This document shows positions 1 through 13,300 of a DNA stretch of 64,000 nucleotides, piece by piece. The position numbers were made by a program, and so were the translations under genes. Origin of the DNA: Phragmites australis (taxonomy: Eukaryota > Streptophyta > Magnoliopsida > Poales > Poaceae). The DNA lies in contig NC_084924.1 in the NCBI RefSeq assembly GCF_958298935.1, positions 25,331,819 to 25,395,818 on the forward strand, read 5' to 3'. Numbering within the stretch: the stretch's first letter is position 1; the number at the start of each line of letters is the position of its first letter. The notes under the pieces were generated by a model. That model had not been told where the DNA came from and searched no databases. It saw nothing but the letters and a program-made list of their open reading frames with translations.

Positions 1-3000
1 ACTTACAGTTATGAACTACTGCTGGGTTGCATCTGGTAGATGTGAAGGAACTTTTTCCTCCGACGAGTAGAAGAAGTTTAAGGAAGCCAACACACTCTTT
101 ATAGAATGAGTTCTTAGCACTCTTATTGATCATCTATGTGATGTGTGCATGCACATAAATGATGCAAAGGAGTTGTGGGATGCACTGAATGTAAAAATAT
201 TGGTGCGTTAGATACATATATTGAACTATATATTATGGAGCAATATCATGACTATAAGATGGACGATAATCAGTTAGTAGTCGAGCGGGCTTATGAGACT
301 CAGTGCAGTGTAAAGGAACTTAAACTCCTAAAGTGTGAATTACCAGACAAATTTGTGGCTGGGGGCACCATTGTCAAATTGCTCTCCCGTAGAGGAATTT
401 TGTCATTACTCTAAAACATAAGAGATAAGAAATCTTTGTTGAGAATCTTATCACATCTTTTTGATGTTGAGAAGAAAACTTAGGCTAAGGATGTGCATAA
501 CAAAGGAGATAATAGACAGTATAGCGCAAATATGGTACAACAGTCCTCTAACGACAAGTTCTAAGGGAAATTTTTTAAGGCAAAACAAACCACCAACTTC
601 AAGAAGAAGAAGATAAACAAAGATGATAAACATTGTTTCATGTGTTGTGAGGTTGACCATTAGGCTAAAGACCGCCAACAATGCAAAGGAAAAAAGGTTA
701 ATCAAGAAAAGAACACTAATTATGTCAGTGTGACCATTGACAACACTGGAGATATAACTATTGGCTATGGTAATTTATCTATTGTTCTTTCAGTGAATCA
801 GTCTACTAGTTAGTGGATTGATACTGCGGCTAATGTACACGTATGTGTGCTGATATTTCAATATTCTCTTCTTATCAAGTCGCTCGAGATTCTTTTGTCT
901 TAATGAGGAATGAGTCTCGTGCTTCTGTTCATGGTGTTGGCACGGTAGATCTGAAGTTTACTTCGGAAAAATCATACAGTTGAGGAACATGCAGCATGGC
1001 CCTTCAATAAATAAGAATCTAGTTAGCAATTCTCTTCTCTGTAGAGATGGGTTTAATGTGGTATTTGAGTCTAATAAAGTAGTCATGTTAAAATATGGAC
1101 TTTTTATTGTAAAGGCTATGAGTGTTGATGCTTGTTCTGCTTTTTTCTTTTTGATTTCTACAATAAATATGTGAACCACATTTATGGCAATGTTAATTGA
1201 GATGAGACCGGTGTTTGGCACTCACATTTATGTCGCATAAATTTTGGTTGTATATCTCGGCTTTTTAGCTTGAATCTAATTCAAAAAAAATTCCATTGTC
1301 AAAGATTCTGATTGTCAAAGTTATGTGCAATCTAATAAACCTTATAAGCCTCACAAGGCAGTCGAGGTGAGAAATTTAGTACCATTAGAACTCATAAATT
1401 CATATATGTGAGAAATGAATGGTGTGTTGATGAAGGTGAAAAGAAGATATTTTATAACTTTAATTGATGATGCATCTAGATATTGTTATGTGTATTTGTT
1501 GAAATCTAAAGATGAGTCTCTAGACTACTTTAAAATCTATAAGGTAGAAGTTAAAAATCAATTAGAATTAAAAATCAAAAGACTTAGGTCGGATTGTGAT
1601 AGAGAGTATTTCTCTAGTGATACCGACTTATTCTGTGAGGAATATGGAATTATTCATGAGAGAATGCCTCCCTATTCGTTCCAATTAAACGAGGTAGCCG
1701 AAAGAAAGAACTGTACCCTGACTAACTTGGTTAATGCTTATGTTGGACACTTCAGGATTATCTAAGACATGATGGGGGAGGCCTTGTTGAATTTGTGATA
1801 TGTTCTAAATAGAGTTCATATTAAGAACAAGGAGAAAACCATATGAAGAATGGAAAGAGAGAAAACCATCATTTTCTTATTTATGCACTTGAGGATGCTT
1901 GTAAGTCAATGTACCAAGAACTAGAAAGCGCAAGCTGGAACCTAAAATAGTGGATTATGTCTTTCTAGGATATACTCATCAGAGCATTGTCTATATGTTT
2001 TTAGTAGTTAAATCTAAGATATCTTGCATGCTTATCGATAAAATTATGGAGTCTAAAGATGCTATTTTTTCTTTGAGTGCACATTTCCCATGATGGATAT
2101 ACATAAAACTTCTAGTTAAACATCTGAGGTAATTCATGAACCTATCACACAACTTGACTATTTTGAACAAACACATGAGCTAAATTCTGAGGAGGATGAC
2201 AGTGAGGCTCCAAGGAGGAGTAAAAGATAAAGGGCAACAAAATCCTTTGGAAATGATTTCACTGTGTATTTTTTGGATGACACCCTCTAGTCTATTTTAG
2301 AAGCATATGCATCTCTAGATGCAGACTACTGGAAAGAAGCAATTCATAGTGAGATGGATTCCATTCTCACCAACAAAAATTGGGAAGTCATATATCGATC
2401 TTATGGTTGAAATCTGCAGGTTGCAAGTTAGTATTTAAAATGAAGCTTATGCCTAATGGTACTATCGAAAAGTATAAGGCTCGGCTTGTGACCAATAGTT
2501 ATTAAAAAAAGGCAAATTTTTTTTTATACTTATTCACTTATCGCTAGACTGGCCACGATAAGAGTTTTACTTTCCTTGGCTACCTTACATGACCTTCTCA
2601 TTCATTAAATGAATGTTAAGATAGTTTTCATTAATGAAGAGTTAGATGAGGAAATCTATATGGATCAACATGATGAGTTTGTAGTAGAAGGTCAGGAGGA
2701 TAAGATGTGTAAGCTATTGAAATCTTTGTATGGCCTCAAATAAGCTCCTAAGTAATGACATGAGAAGTTCTATATGGATTTTGCAGTTAAAGTTGATAGA
2801 TATGCGTATTATTGCTATGGTGGGGGTGAGAGAGTTATTATGTGCATGTATGTTGATGACATACTGATTTTTAGCACATATCTTGATATGATTAATGAGG
2901 TTAAATCATATATGTATAAATTTTTTGGTATGAAAGATTTGGGAGAGGCTAATGTGATCTTAAACATCTAGTTGATCAGAGGTGAGAATGTGTCTACACT

Positions 3001-3720
3001 TTTGCAATCTCATTATGTGGAAATATCTTAAGCTGCTTTGGCTACGTGGACAACAAGATCGCCCCAACACCTTATGATTTTAGCTTAATACTTTGAAAGA
3101 ATAAAATAATTGTTACGGATCAACTGAGATACTAACAGATAATTGGATCACTCATGTATCTAGCTAGTGCTACAAGGCTTGATTCTCATTTGATGTGAGC
3201 AAATTGAGCCAATTTACTTCTAGCACGGGTGATAATAATTGGTGTGCGCTTGAATGAGTCATACACTACCTTTTAAGTACTATGAATTATTGACTTCACT
3301 ATACTAGGTACATCAGCACTAGAGGGTTATAGTGATTCAAACTGGATATCCAATGTTGATAAGATTGAGACCACAAATGGATATGTATTCACTTCTGAAG
3401 GTGCTACTGTCTCATGGAGGTCTTGGAAACAAACCATATTGATAAGGTTAACCATAGAAGCAGAACTCATAGCATTAGACATTATCACTGTTGAGGCAAA
3501 ATGGCTGCGTGAGCTCATGATGGATTTGCCTGTGGATGAAAAATTGATACCGAATATCCTTATAAATTGTGATAATTAAACAGTTATTGTCAAAGTGAAC
3601 AGTTCTATTGATAACATGAAATACTTAATACATGTAAAGAGACAATTGAAATCTGTCAGAAAACTAAGAAACTCCGGAGTGATAGTGTTGGGTTATATCC
3701 AAACTGCTAAAACTTGAGAA
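1..3720 (+). pseudogene. Ty1/copia retrotransposon polyprotein remnant (Gag-PR-INT-RT-RH)
   Basis: The five copia domains are read in the canonical order but in broken frames. The UBN2-type Gag with a KELWDALN-like motif lies at about 100-420. A damaged CCHC knuckle (CFMCC...H...) lies at about 640-690, and a protease-like WIDTAANVHVC at about 812-845. The GAG-pre-integrase region is near 1210-1260 and the integrase core at 1415-1765 (TLIDDASRYCYVYLL, RSDCDREYFS, AERKNCTL). The RT part contains YVDDILIF at about 2846 and KDLGEANVIL. The RNase H part lies at about 3310-3600 (GYSDSNWISNVD). INT-before-RT order defines copia. Many in-frame stops and frameshifts make it non-functional. The 5' end lies outside the window. 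Confidence 0.9.
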
Positions 3721-4330
3721 ATCAATTTACAAATGGACTATCACAGAATGTGATAGATAATGCATCAAAGAAGATGGTTATGAGACCCATGTGAGTTATA
3801 TCATAGTGGTAACCTAACATATGTGATCGGAGATCTTGTGAATTAGGACCTAGGAAGAACATGCTATTGGTTAACTGAAGGAGAGTACAACACAACCCAT
3901 CGAGTGAAGATGCGATACTCACAAAATCTGTAAGGCAGTTGGCTATTGGCTTAATATATTCTGTTGGCTTTAATTAGTGATGATGCTATCCTACATAACA
4001 TTTTTGAAAGAACACACCTATATGAGCCTGACTCTTGGTCGCAGTCTGTGAGACTTGGGTGATCTCTAATAAACTCATGAAGATACTAAAGAGTATGACT
4101 TATATGCTCTACCCGAGGGGTAGCCTACTAGCAGTCAAGTATTAGTTATGACTTTAAGTTAAACTTGTTTGCACAAAATTTGAAATTCAATGCATAGACC
4201 ATTATCTAAGTTGTGAATGAGTGTAGCTTAATGTTCTAGTGGATGTTTAACTTTACATGTCTCTATTGAAACAATGGTATATCAAACAGTATTGAGAAAA
4301 AAAGCAAATCTCTGTTAGACTTTGAGATCT

Positions 4331-4340
4331 GGTGGAGGAT
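4331..4340 (+). other. Polypurine tract of the copia remnant
   Basis: A purine-rich GGTGGAGGAT lies directly before a TG that starts an LTR-like sequence, as expected for plus-strand priming in an LTR retrotransposon. About 600 bp of decayed non-coding sequence separates it from the end of the RNase H region. Confidence 0.7.
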
Positions 4341-4695
4341 TGTTAGAATATATGGGCTTGTCCCATTATATTTGAGTAATTCCAAATAAATATCAAATGC
4401 TGAACTAAGTGGAGTGAATGTGTATCTTTTAGTCCCACCTTGCTAGTGAAGATGGAGGGATACCAACTTATAATGAATTATCTCATTCACCCACTTAGCA
4501 TGTGTGTATGGGAGAACTAGGAGAATACATGCGCGTGCTCGCTTGCCTCGCCATGCCGGGCCAGGCCGTGGTGGGTGGGGGGGCAAAGTTTGCGGGCGTA
4601 TGGCACCTGCGTGAATGGTCCACTGAAATTAGTTCTAATAGCTTGCGCAGATGCAGCCTCGTTTTGCAGTTTTATTCTTTTGCTGTGTAGACAAA

Positions 4696-4758
<63 letters not shown>

Positions 4759-4824
4759 TACCAGTGAAGAATCTAATTGTGGCACGTAACCGAGTCCGAT
4801 CATGACACGTCTCAACCGTGTAAT

Positions 4825-4861
<37 letters not shown>

Positions 4862-5323
4862 GCCAGCCATCACCACAAAGAACGAATACAATTAGGGTTT
4901 TGCCTATTTTCTCTCTGTTGCGCTGTCGCACGTAGTCTACTCCATCCTACTGCGTCTGTATGCATCGACAAACGGGAGAGCAGATCTCTGGAACCTATTG
5001 CTATTAGGATCTTGCATTGAGAGAGGGCGAATAAGATTTTTAAAAAGCACTCGGCGTGATTGCTCATGATCTTCATCATCGCTATCGACTGTTTGCGCGG
5101 TCTGTTTCCTGATCGTCATCAAATTAGTTTCTACATCATCACGGTCTGTTTCCTATACGAACCCTTTGTCATCATCTGCTGCATTACCATCACAGGAGCC
5201 TCTGTATATCACACTGCCGACGGGTATGTTCACTGTGATTCGTCAGGTTGAGCATACCTATTTTTCTGTTGCTTTTTTTCTAATATATATTAGAGAGATA
5301 TATGTTTAGTATAGACTCTTACA
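4341..5323 (+). mobile_element. 3' LTR of the copia remnant (right end estimated)
   Basis: The LTR starts TGTTAGAATATATGGG immediately after the polypurine tract. The proposed end, TATAGACTCTTACA at 5310-5323, is chosen because its reverse complement (TGTAAGAGTCTATA) is an imperfect inverted match to the start. The 5' LTR is outside the window, so the right end and length (about 983 bp) are estimates. AT and CT microsatellites lie within it. Confidence 0.55.
4699..4861. repeat. (AT)n and (CT)n microsatellites
   Basis: An uninterrupted TA/AT run occupies about 4699-4756. A CT run at about 4826-4843 passes directly into another TA run to about 4861. Open frames across these runs (poly-Ile-Tyr) are artefacts. 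Confidence 0.95.
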
Positions 5324-6430
5324 ATATAATAATGATAGTAGATTTATTTCTATTTCTATTATATTAAGAATTAAATTAAATCTGAAAATACTATTTTATC
5401 CGACTGGCAGCGCTAAGGAAGGAAAGAACTCATGGTCATCAGCAGCTGCACTGGCTATGCTTGCTCGTTCGGCGTTGCTGGTCCCCGGCAGAGTGGTTTC
5501 CACCCTGACCTACAGGCTACAGCGGCGTTGGAAGGGTAGTTCGCCATTCATCACCGTCCTCAGGCCATCAGGTATGAAACAGAGAAGCCACCGCATACGG
5601 CGAGCTCGGTGGCTGCGTCGGGGCGCGTCTTGGATCAGTTCCTTCTTCCCCTCGGTGCACAATTCTATTCCATTCTGCTTTCAGAGCGTTGTGCCAGAGC
5701 ACGCGCAGGTCCTTAGAGTATATATGTGTAGCTGTCGCATAACTTCTTATTTACGTGGGAGTCATAAATTTCTCGATCATATTTACTGTAATATTTGTAA
5801 ACGGCTCAGAGTGGTCTAAAGATAAGAATTATTGGACTATTAGAGATAGGTTTACTTCACTCGTTTGTATAACTATTCCTTTTTCACTAATGACTACTAT
5901 CCTAAATACGTTATGGTATTAAATTTTTTAGACTACAAGATCAAACTAAATAGTAAAATAGGGTCCCATAAATAACGTTCATCACGTTGTCAACAAGCAA
6001 ATAGGGCGGTCAATTTTTTTGGTGGCTCGCAATTGCAAGCGCTGTTCGGTCATCTGCGGTAATTTGCGGGAGCATTTTGATCAGTGTACTAACATGAGAG
6101 TAAATCTGCGCTGTATTTATGGATTCCATCTGCAACAGTTCATTAGTTGAGCATTGCATAATTGTTCAGACATCTGTCATTGCACTGTGCCTGTGCGAAT
6201 TCCCCACGTTCGACATGCTTATCAATTGTCAGCTTCTCTCATGTCGAGTTGAGATGGTCTAGCTAGCCGGGTCCATGTAAAATGAGCTCGATGCCAAGAT
6301 ATCCTATCGATCAGGTCCATGACTCCATGTACATGAACTGACAGATTCCTCTAGGTGGACCAAAGAGCTACTTCTACTTCTCACTGCAACATCGCGTCTA
6401 TAGATATACCACCCATGATGACAATCTAAA
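5324..6430. other. Unassigned sequence with one GC-richer open stretch
   Basis: An open frame at 5457-5819 on the plus strand (120 codons) stands out by its higher GC, beginning MLARSALLVPGRVVSTLTYR. It is Arg-rich and I do not recognise a family. A possible GT donor (GGTATGAAA) lies near 5570, so it could be an exon relic. The rest is AT-rich with no recognised feature. Confidence 0.25.
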
Positions 6431-6760
6431 CCTAACTCTTGGGGCAAAAATAAAAAATAGATAATATATGTCGACGTATTTACGAAAATGGATAACAAAC
6501 CGTATATTTACAAATCTAGCATATGTATTTGGCACTCAAAATCCAAAAATCCGATTTTAGTCCCTCAAAATTCGAAAGCAGCCCGGGTCCACTGATTTCG
6601 GTAATTCAGATACCGAATACGGTACTGTTCACCGTATTCGGTACCTTATGCATCAAAAGCTCTTTGTATTCGGCAACTAAGATGCCGAATACGGCGTACA
6701 GTGCCGTATTCGACACCTGAGTTGCTGAAATCATGCCGGCTGAGTCACGTCACGTCTTGT
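6431..6760 (+). repeat. Mutator-like terminal repeat fragment
   Basis: The sequence beginning GGGGCAAAAATAAAAAATAG and its multiple CCGAATACGG motifs match the arms of the long-TIR element at 39934-41933 in order: a GTATTTACGAAAATGGATAAC block, a TTTACAAATCTAG block, then ATTCGGCA/CCGTATTCGG repeats. I found no opposite terminus downstream, so this is a one-ended fragment. Confidence 0.6.
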
Positions 6761-7079
6761 CCGTGCTTTGGGTGCATGCTAGTTTTGCAGCCCAGTGATA
6801 GCTTAGCAGTGAGGAGAGATTTTTTTCCACACATTTCTTTATTCAGTTGATGTAAATTGATGGGTGTAATCTTGTTAAGTAACAGGATGATACAAATTCG
6901 AATTTATCAAACAATATTAGTTGTGAAGTACAATTATCATATAACCCGGTACAGAGGTTACATGCGATAATAAACAAATATTGGTATGTACGGTACGCCT
7001 AATGACTAACTTAATAACGTGCCACTGCTAAATCTAACATACCTTAGGGAATAAAAATAAACTAGATTATTATAGATGT

Positions 7080-7760
7080 TCTCTATTGAGTGCGCCTAGG
7101 ATATTTGCCCTTCCTTATGGTATCAGGGTCCTCCGTCTTAGCGCGACGGGCCCTTTCCCGCTTCCTTTCCCTCTCTTTTTCGCGAGCTTTAGTCGCAGCG
7201 TGCTCCTCCACTGCCTTCCTCATGCGCTCCTCCTCCTGACGCTTCAGTCATACTTCCTCCTGCTGTTGCTCGTACTTTCGGTGTTTGTACGCTTTCCTCC
7301 TCCATCGCATGCTCATGTTGACCCATCGCTTCTGGTGCTCATTTTGCTCCATATTCAGCTATCCCATAAAATCACAGATAAGTGGAGGAGACTGGACAAA
7401 TGAAATAAGAAGGGAGATTAGTAAGACAGTGTATGAAATCATATGGAGAATGCCACATAAATGATCTATATTGCTATACCGATGGATACTCATACGATCC
7501 ATATTGAGGCTTGTCATACTGATAGTTGGCACATATGAAAAATACTAATAGTTGGCACATATGAAAAAACATAGGTCATATGTGTAGGAGATATTCAGAG
7601 ACTCGCGAAGCTTACAAGGGTCACCATAGAAGTACATTGGTGGTTCAACCCCCTAGGGGATGAACATCCCCCAATACTTCTTGGGTGGGTTTGGTGGAGC
7701 TAAGGAAGATACTGCAGTTTAGAGAGCTGATGAAGGAGTGGTCTATCCATGGATGAGTGA
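7080..7760 (-). pseudogene. Decayed TE-associated protein with a GRF-like zinc-finger segment and Arg/Glu-rich tail
   Basis: On the minus strand about 7700-7560 reads PPKKYWGMFIP, a stop, then GVEPPMYFYGDPCKLRE and FFICANY. This resembles the G-x-C-K...CAN pattern of GRF-like zinc-binding segments common in grass transposon-associated proteins. Further along the minus strand (7400-7080) comes a charged coiled-coil-like stretch (KYEQQQEEV, RQEEERMRKAVEEHAA) ending in RKGKYPR. Stops and frame changes show decay. The family assignment rests on memory of similar grass proteins. Confidence 0.4.
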
Positions 7761-8466
7761 GGGGCTATTTATAATGGATGGGGGTTGGTGCATGGACTAA
7801 GGGCACGAGCTTGGCTGGGGGCTGGAGCATAGGATTTCCTGTGAAAGCTGAAAAAGTTGTGACATCGATGCTTGTTAGAGATTCACTGTGAAAGTTGTTG
7901 TTTGGTGTTGTCGTTTCGTGGTTAAAGCTGAGTCACGACAGAGGTGTTGTGGTCACTTCTTGTCTAAAGCCTAACTCACTACAGAGGTGTTGTCATTTCA
8001 AACTTAAAGCATTTTCGTGTGCTCACTTTGTGTGTACAGTGTGAGTCACGATAAAGATGCTATGCTGGCAGTAGAGTGTGGTTGCTGCAGTGTGTGTTTG
8101 CAATTGAGGCTGTGAACAACTATAATTTACCTACAACGAGCTTGTGGTGGAGATGAAGTAGTCGTCTGTATGCACTGAAGTGTATTCGTGAGTACGTGAG
8201 TGGGTCCGATGGAACGATAATTAAGTATATTTCTAAGTAATACTTTTTATATGTTGGAAAGAATTATGTTTGGATTGTACATTAATATAATAAACTTACC
8301 ATCACATTGATTAGACATAAAGTTTACAAATAGTTCATAACATATTAAGTTAATATAAGGCACTAACCATACATCCATCGAACTGAACTAATAAAATAGA
8401 AAGGTAAACAGAATAAATAGTCTTGCCTGAGATTTGCATAGTTCATAGTGCATAGATGTTGAATAC

Positions 8467-9454
8467 CTACATCATCTCAAGATGGCAGAGGAAAGTGGCG
8501 ACGCAAATTAGCTGAAGAATGCCAGCTATGCCAGTCAATGCTATTAGGGTAAGATAATTGTCGTCTATGAGGTGGTGATGGGAAGTTGTAAGGATGGGTA
8601 CCAACAAATCCACCATCATTTTCAGGGTCATCAATGTTCTCTGGAGATGGAGGCAATGGAGGGAGGGGTTATTGTGGCATGAAATTATCATCGTCATCAT
8701 CTTGATCTATCACGGTACTACCACATCCTATTTCCTTGTCGGTTGTACGCCATCTCGATGTAGTGCGTGAACATCCTCTTGTAGTGGTCCTTGAACCTTC
8801 TTTTATATGGCTACTGGAACGTTGAGGCATTAGGGGCATGAAATCATCATCCTCGTCATTTTTTGGATGAGTAGTAGAGGGCCCCCTTTCAACCCTTAGG
8901 TTCGCTGACCGTCGTCGTCTTCTACGCGAACTTGGTATCACACCCCCGCCGAAGAGCATACACATTACCAAGAAGTTTATTATCTCTCTGTTGATCAACT
9001 ATGCATCTTCTAAGAATGCCTAACACAAAATAGGAGCATTCAAATCAATGGAAAAAAGAAAAGTTGGGTGACCAAATAGAAAGCAACGAACCTAAATGTG
9101 GGATGCATACTGGTTGGGCAACATCACTATCGTTCTTTGCCTCCTAGAGAAACCAAGCACAGAAGGACGATCTGCCAGTTCACATACCCTAAGATACGTT
9201 TGACACCGCTCGTGCAACAAAGCCCTAAGGTCATCAGTGGTTACATGTTGGAGCGGAGCGGTTAACGTAGAACAGAAGGGTCTTGCATGCAATTTGGCCA
9301 CAACTTCCATTAGGTTGTTCTCCTTGAAGGGATCATCCTTCCGTTCACGCACAACCTTCAAGGATGCATTAAGTGCTATATCAATCGTCTTAGATGTCCA
9401 TGGAAAGCATGTACTCAAAGATTCCTCCATAGATTTATTAATCCCTGACCGCAA
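8467..9454 (-). pseudogene. Unrecognised coding-like sequence, minus strand
   Basis: Two overlapping minus-strand open stretches follow one another. One at 9454-9092 contains HARPFCSTLTAPLQHVTTDD and LADRPSVLGFSRRQRT. The other at 8998-8669 has an RRRRRR cluster and an acidic DQDDDDDNF end. I do not recognise either. Their orientation matches the decayed sequence at 7080-7760, so they may be parts of one TE-borne gene. Confidence 0.25.
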
Positions 9455-9739
9455 CGTTATGGCTCAGCAACAAAGCACGACTCTCTGAATATTTATGAAA
9501 TAATAATAAACTAGTAGTAAATATCATAATTAATATGTAAAAATGCTTAATAAATAACTTAAAAACAAAGTTATGTGCTATAACTATTTGACAAAAATTA
9601 ATTAAATTAACAATACGGTGAATAAGACGACGTACCAAAAGATTACATAAATGAAAAGTAATTACATTAACGACAAATGAAAATTAATTACATTAAATAA
9701 ATGAAAATTAATTACATTAACAAGTACAAGTGCACCAAA

Positions 9740-10372
9740 AAATTGCACTGGTTACTCAACAACGACGACGCTGCACGCAATCCCTAGGAGTGTAAGCGTT
9801 TGGCACGTGTGTGGCCCTCATCCCAGAAGCCTGCATTGGCCCCTGCCTCGTGTGCCCTTGCTCCTCATCATCATTGTCCTGCCCTGTGGGACCCTCACTG
9901 AACGTGTATCCCACTTCGTTAACTCGGATCTGCATGTACCATGATGAAGGATCCTCATGCGGAAGTGTGAATACCCCTAGAACATGCTCCAATGGTTTTG
10001 CTGACCATGCTAGTACCACTGTGAACCCCCAGGTGCATCGGGATATTGGGGGTACTATCCACTAAGGAGATCGGTGAAGCTGGTGGCCTGCATTGTAGAA
10101 GCCTAGTCAAAAGCATGCATGCCACTCCAGTCAGGCGTCTACTGCGAGCAATTAACGACGTCCTCATGATGAGTTGTTACTGTAGGTAGAGATGTCCTCA
10201 TAGTTTGAGGAGGTTATGTCCATTGTGGGTCCTGTGTACCCAGTGTAAATTGCTCAGGCGCAGGTGCCTGCATGCACTCCTCGGCCTCAGCACCAGAACG
10301 TGACACATGGTGCTTTGAAGGCAAAGGTGTTGTGTGCGGCTGTGCCCGAATGGGTTCCTCACGGGCATTGGA
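9740..10372 (-). pseudogene. Unrecognised Pro/Gln-rich coding-like sequence, minus strand
   Basis: Minus-strand reading from about 10370 gives low-complexity Pro/Ser/Gln-rich peptides in shifting frames. It ends with an open stretch at 10019-9756 (VLAWSAKPLEHVLGVF ... DNDDEEQGHTRQG ... PRDCVQRRRC). The composition resembles the variable C-terminal tails of grass plant-mobile-domain proteins, but no defining domain is visible. It is cut by the LTR starting at 10373. Confidence 0.2.
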
Positions 10373-13300
10373 TGTCACACCCCAAAATTCCTATATTGGG
10401 TTGTGAGCATTTTAAAACAATAAAATAATATTTTCCTAAAATTTGAAAGCTTTTTCAAAATTTTGTTTAGATTTTAAAAATAATTTATTTTGTGTAATGA
10501 AAAATATATTTATAAAATATTAGAATAGGTTAAGAAATTTCAAGGTTGGACAAATGCTTGTTCCATTTTTTCCCAACATTATCCAAAAATCCTCCGTGGA
10601 CAATCTCATCTCGCATCCTTTTGATCCAACCCAGTGTGCACTGCTTTTCCTCAATGTTTATGTTTTTCTCTCTAGACTATGGCTCCAAACCAGCATCAAG
10701 CCATCAACTTTGCATCACGTTGGATTGCTAGCATGATGGCCCATATGTGCGCTAAAGCCAACCCAAACCAGCTCTCTTGCATGTGCATGTACCTGATCAT
10801 TTCCATCCACCTCCAATCGACTTCGTCCCTTCGTATGGCAGCCATGGCTAGTCAACTAAGCTCGACTAAGCGCTCAATCAAAATGCTTGGACATCCATCA
10901 AGTAAGCAAAACTGGTGGTCACTCCATCCTCTTTCAATTCCCAGCAATTCAGAGTGAAAACTGCTGCTTTAATGGCCATAATGGCAATTGAAACCGACTG
11001 CCAGTTACTCCTCGTCGCTACCCTCGTCTCCTCACTTAGATTCGGAGTTCAAGACATCCTCAAATGCAAATCTTGACAATACCAAAGTTGTAGGTCTCGT
11101 CGAGAGCTTCAATTTGCACCTATGGAAGTCTCTATTTGGATAATGGAGCTAGGAGTTATGGCCACCAAAATCATTACTGCACAGATTGGATAGAATTCAA
11201 ACAGTTTCTCTTGTGACGCATTTTTGGAAATCCAGATGGCGTTTTAAGAAGTTCCAATGAATAATAAAGTTGTATATCTTCTCGAGTACAATAAGATAGA
11301 GTTCAGAAACGTCCAATTTGGAGTTATCACGGTGAAGTTATCATCCTTAACCCGAGCTGGCCGTTTCCCCTCCCCAATAAATTCTGAAACCGACGGCCTT
11401 AACTCCGACTGGCTGTTTTCTCTTTGTTGCTTCGCTATCCCTCTCCCTCCCTGCGCATATAAAAGGAGCCCTCTATGCTGTTGCAAGCTGCATGCCACCA
11501 CTCCACCACGCCGCCAGGCTGCTACCATGGTTCGACGTTCTCGCCGCAAGTCGCGTCCAGTCATGTCGTCGCCGGTTGGCATCTGCATTCCCGATGATCC
11601 ATCTAGGTAAAAACCTTGATCTTTCACAAAGATGTGTCCCAGGTCATGCCTCACCATACCCAAAATCTGTTTGGCCAAAGGAGCAAAGATGCCATTGGGA
11701 TCTGTGCTGCCATGCCACCGGTGCCATCGTCATCACCGTGAATTCTTCGTCACCGATCGTCACAGCAAGGTGAGGACCCTGACTAGTCCCTTCCCCTTGT
11801 ATTGTCCCCTATATGGATGACATTTTTTATCCCTAACCAAACCCTGAGCCTGGCCAAAGCTCGATCTGCACCACCACGGTCGTCGCCGTCGCGAACAGCT
11901 GCACCTTCGCGGATGGCATCGGTGTTCCCCAGCCGATCAGAGCTCAGATCACCATGCCCTTTGACCAGCACATGCCCATAGATGTTCCACACACCTTCAC
12001 CAACCAGATTGGCCATTAGAGCCCTGAAGCGACCGAGATCATGATCGCCGTGCTGCTGCCCCAGTCTGGAATTCTGCACGTGCACCGCAGGTTCAAATCG
12101 TGTTCTCCGGCGATCTAGCACTCCAATCCATGAGTCCTTTGGCCGAGACGTGCCTCTACTAATCGTGTACATCCTGTAAAATTTGTTTATCCATATCTGC
12201 AACAGAGCTCCTATTATCGACGTCGTAAGCCCTACCGCCTAATGCTACACACGTCGTGCGAACCTAGAATGCCAGCCACGTTCCCCGGTGGACCGGAGTT
12301 CCAATCACTGATCTCTTTCACTAAGATGTGGCCCTGGTTGTCCTCAACAATCCCTAAAAGCGGTTCATCTAGGAGAGCATTGATGCCGATGATGTTGTGG
12401 TCGCTGCGTCGCTGCCCCCTTATCCGAGTGTGTTTGGCGCGTGCACCCGGAATTCATCACGTTTCGATCAATCCAGTAGCGCTTTTGATGCACCGACCTC
12501 ATCACGTTGTGTTACATCACATCTTCTATGAGGGTTCCCTCAGATCTATAGAGACACCACCAGGAATGCAATCCTAACTTCTAATGTTGTTGCACAATCT
12601 TGCCAAAAGTTCCAACCAATCATTCTCCTTTTCAGGTGAATTTCTATCCAAACCTCCACCCTAGCATTGTGTTCCTTATACATATGAAGCTCTGTGTTTA
12701 AGTACTTTCCTTGAATTCATAATCTATCTCTGGGAATGTGAGTGTCTTCTTCGCTGTGTCTATGCGCGGCCACCACAGAACCTGGGAACGTTCATCGTTG
12801 TTTTGCCGCTATCTCAGAACTCCTTTGGCAAGACCACCATAAAACCGAGCTTGCCTTCTCACGTTCTACACCATGCTCTCCATGATTTGTGAAACACCAT
12901 TGCTTCCCAACATTGACATTAGTGATCGCTATCGTTGTCTCCATCCAATCGTGCACCTCTGCCTTCAGCTCACCGGTGTGCGTGCCCTTCTGTACCCGGG
13001 TCAAGCTGAACCCTGAATGAGTTCATGGCTATGATGCAACCCCGTCTGCACCATCTTCATCAATCCCGGGCCTTTTCCCTCACCGGCGATGCCGAGAGCC
13101 CACCATCGGCTGACTCCTCCACGTCGAACTCCTTTTCTCTACTCTCTGATCTCTCTCTCTCTCTTGGTGAGAATCCCAAATAACCCCTCCAGAGATCCTT
13201 TATTTCTATCCTTATCTCCTGTTTAGGATGTTTACATGTTAGCTCTTGCCTTCTATAGTCAATCATGTTCCACCTCTCATAATTCAACTAGAGTTCATCA

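Noticed and set aside
4517..4891. 124-codon and overlapping open frames across the AT/CT repeats
   Set aside because: They exist only because the microsatellites contain no stops. The peptides are poly-Ile-Tyr and poly-Leu-Ser.
11244..13004. Open frames of 70-144 codons on both strands
   Set aside because: They lie inside the long gypsy LTR, have no recognisable domain, and overlap antisense partners.
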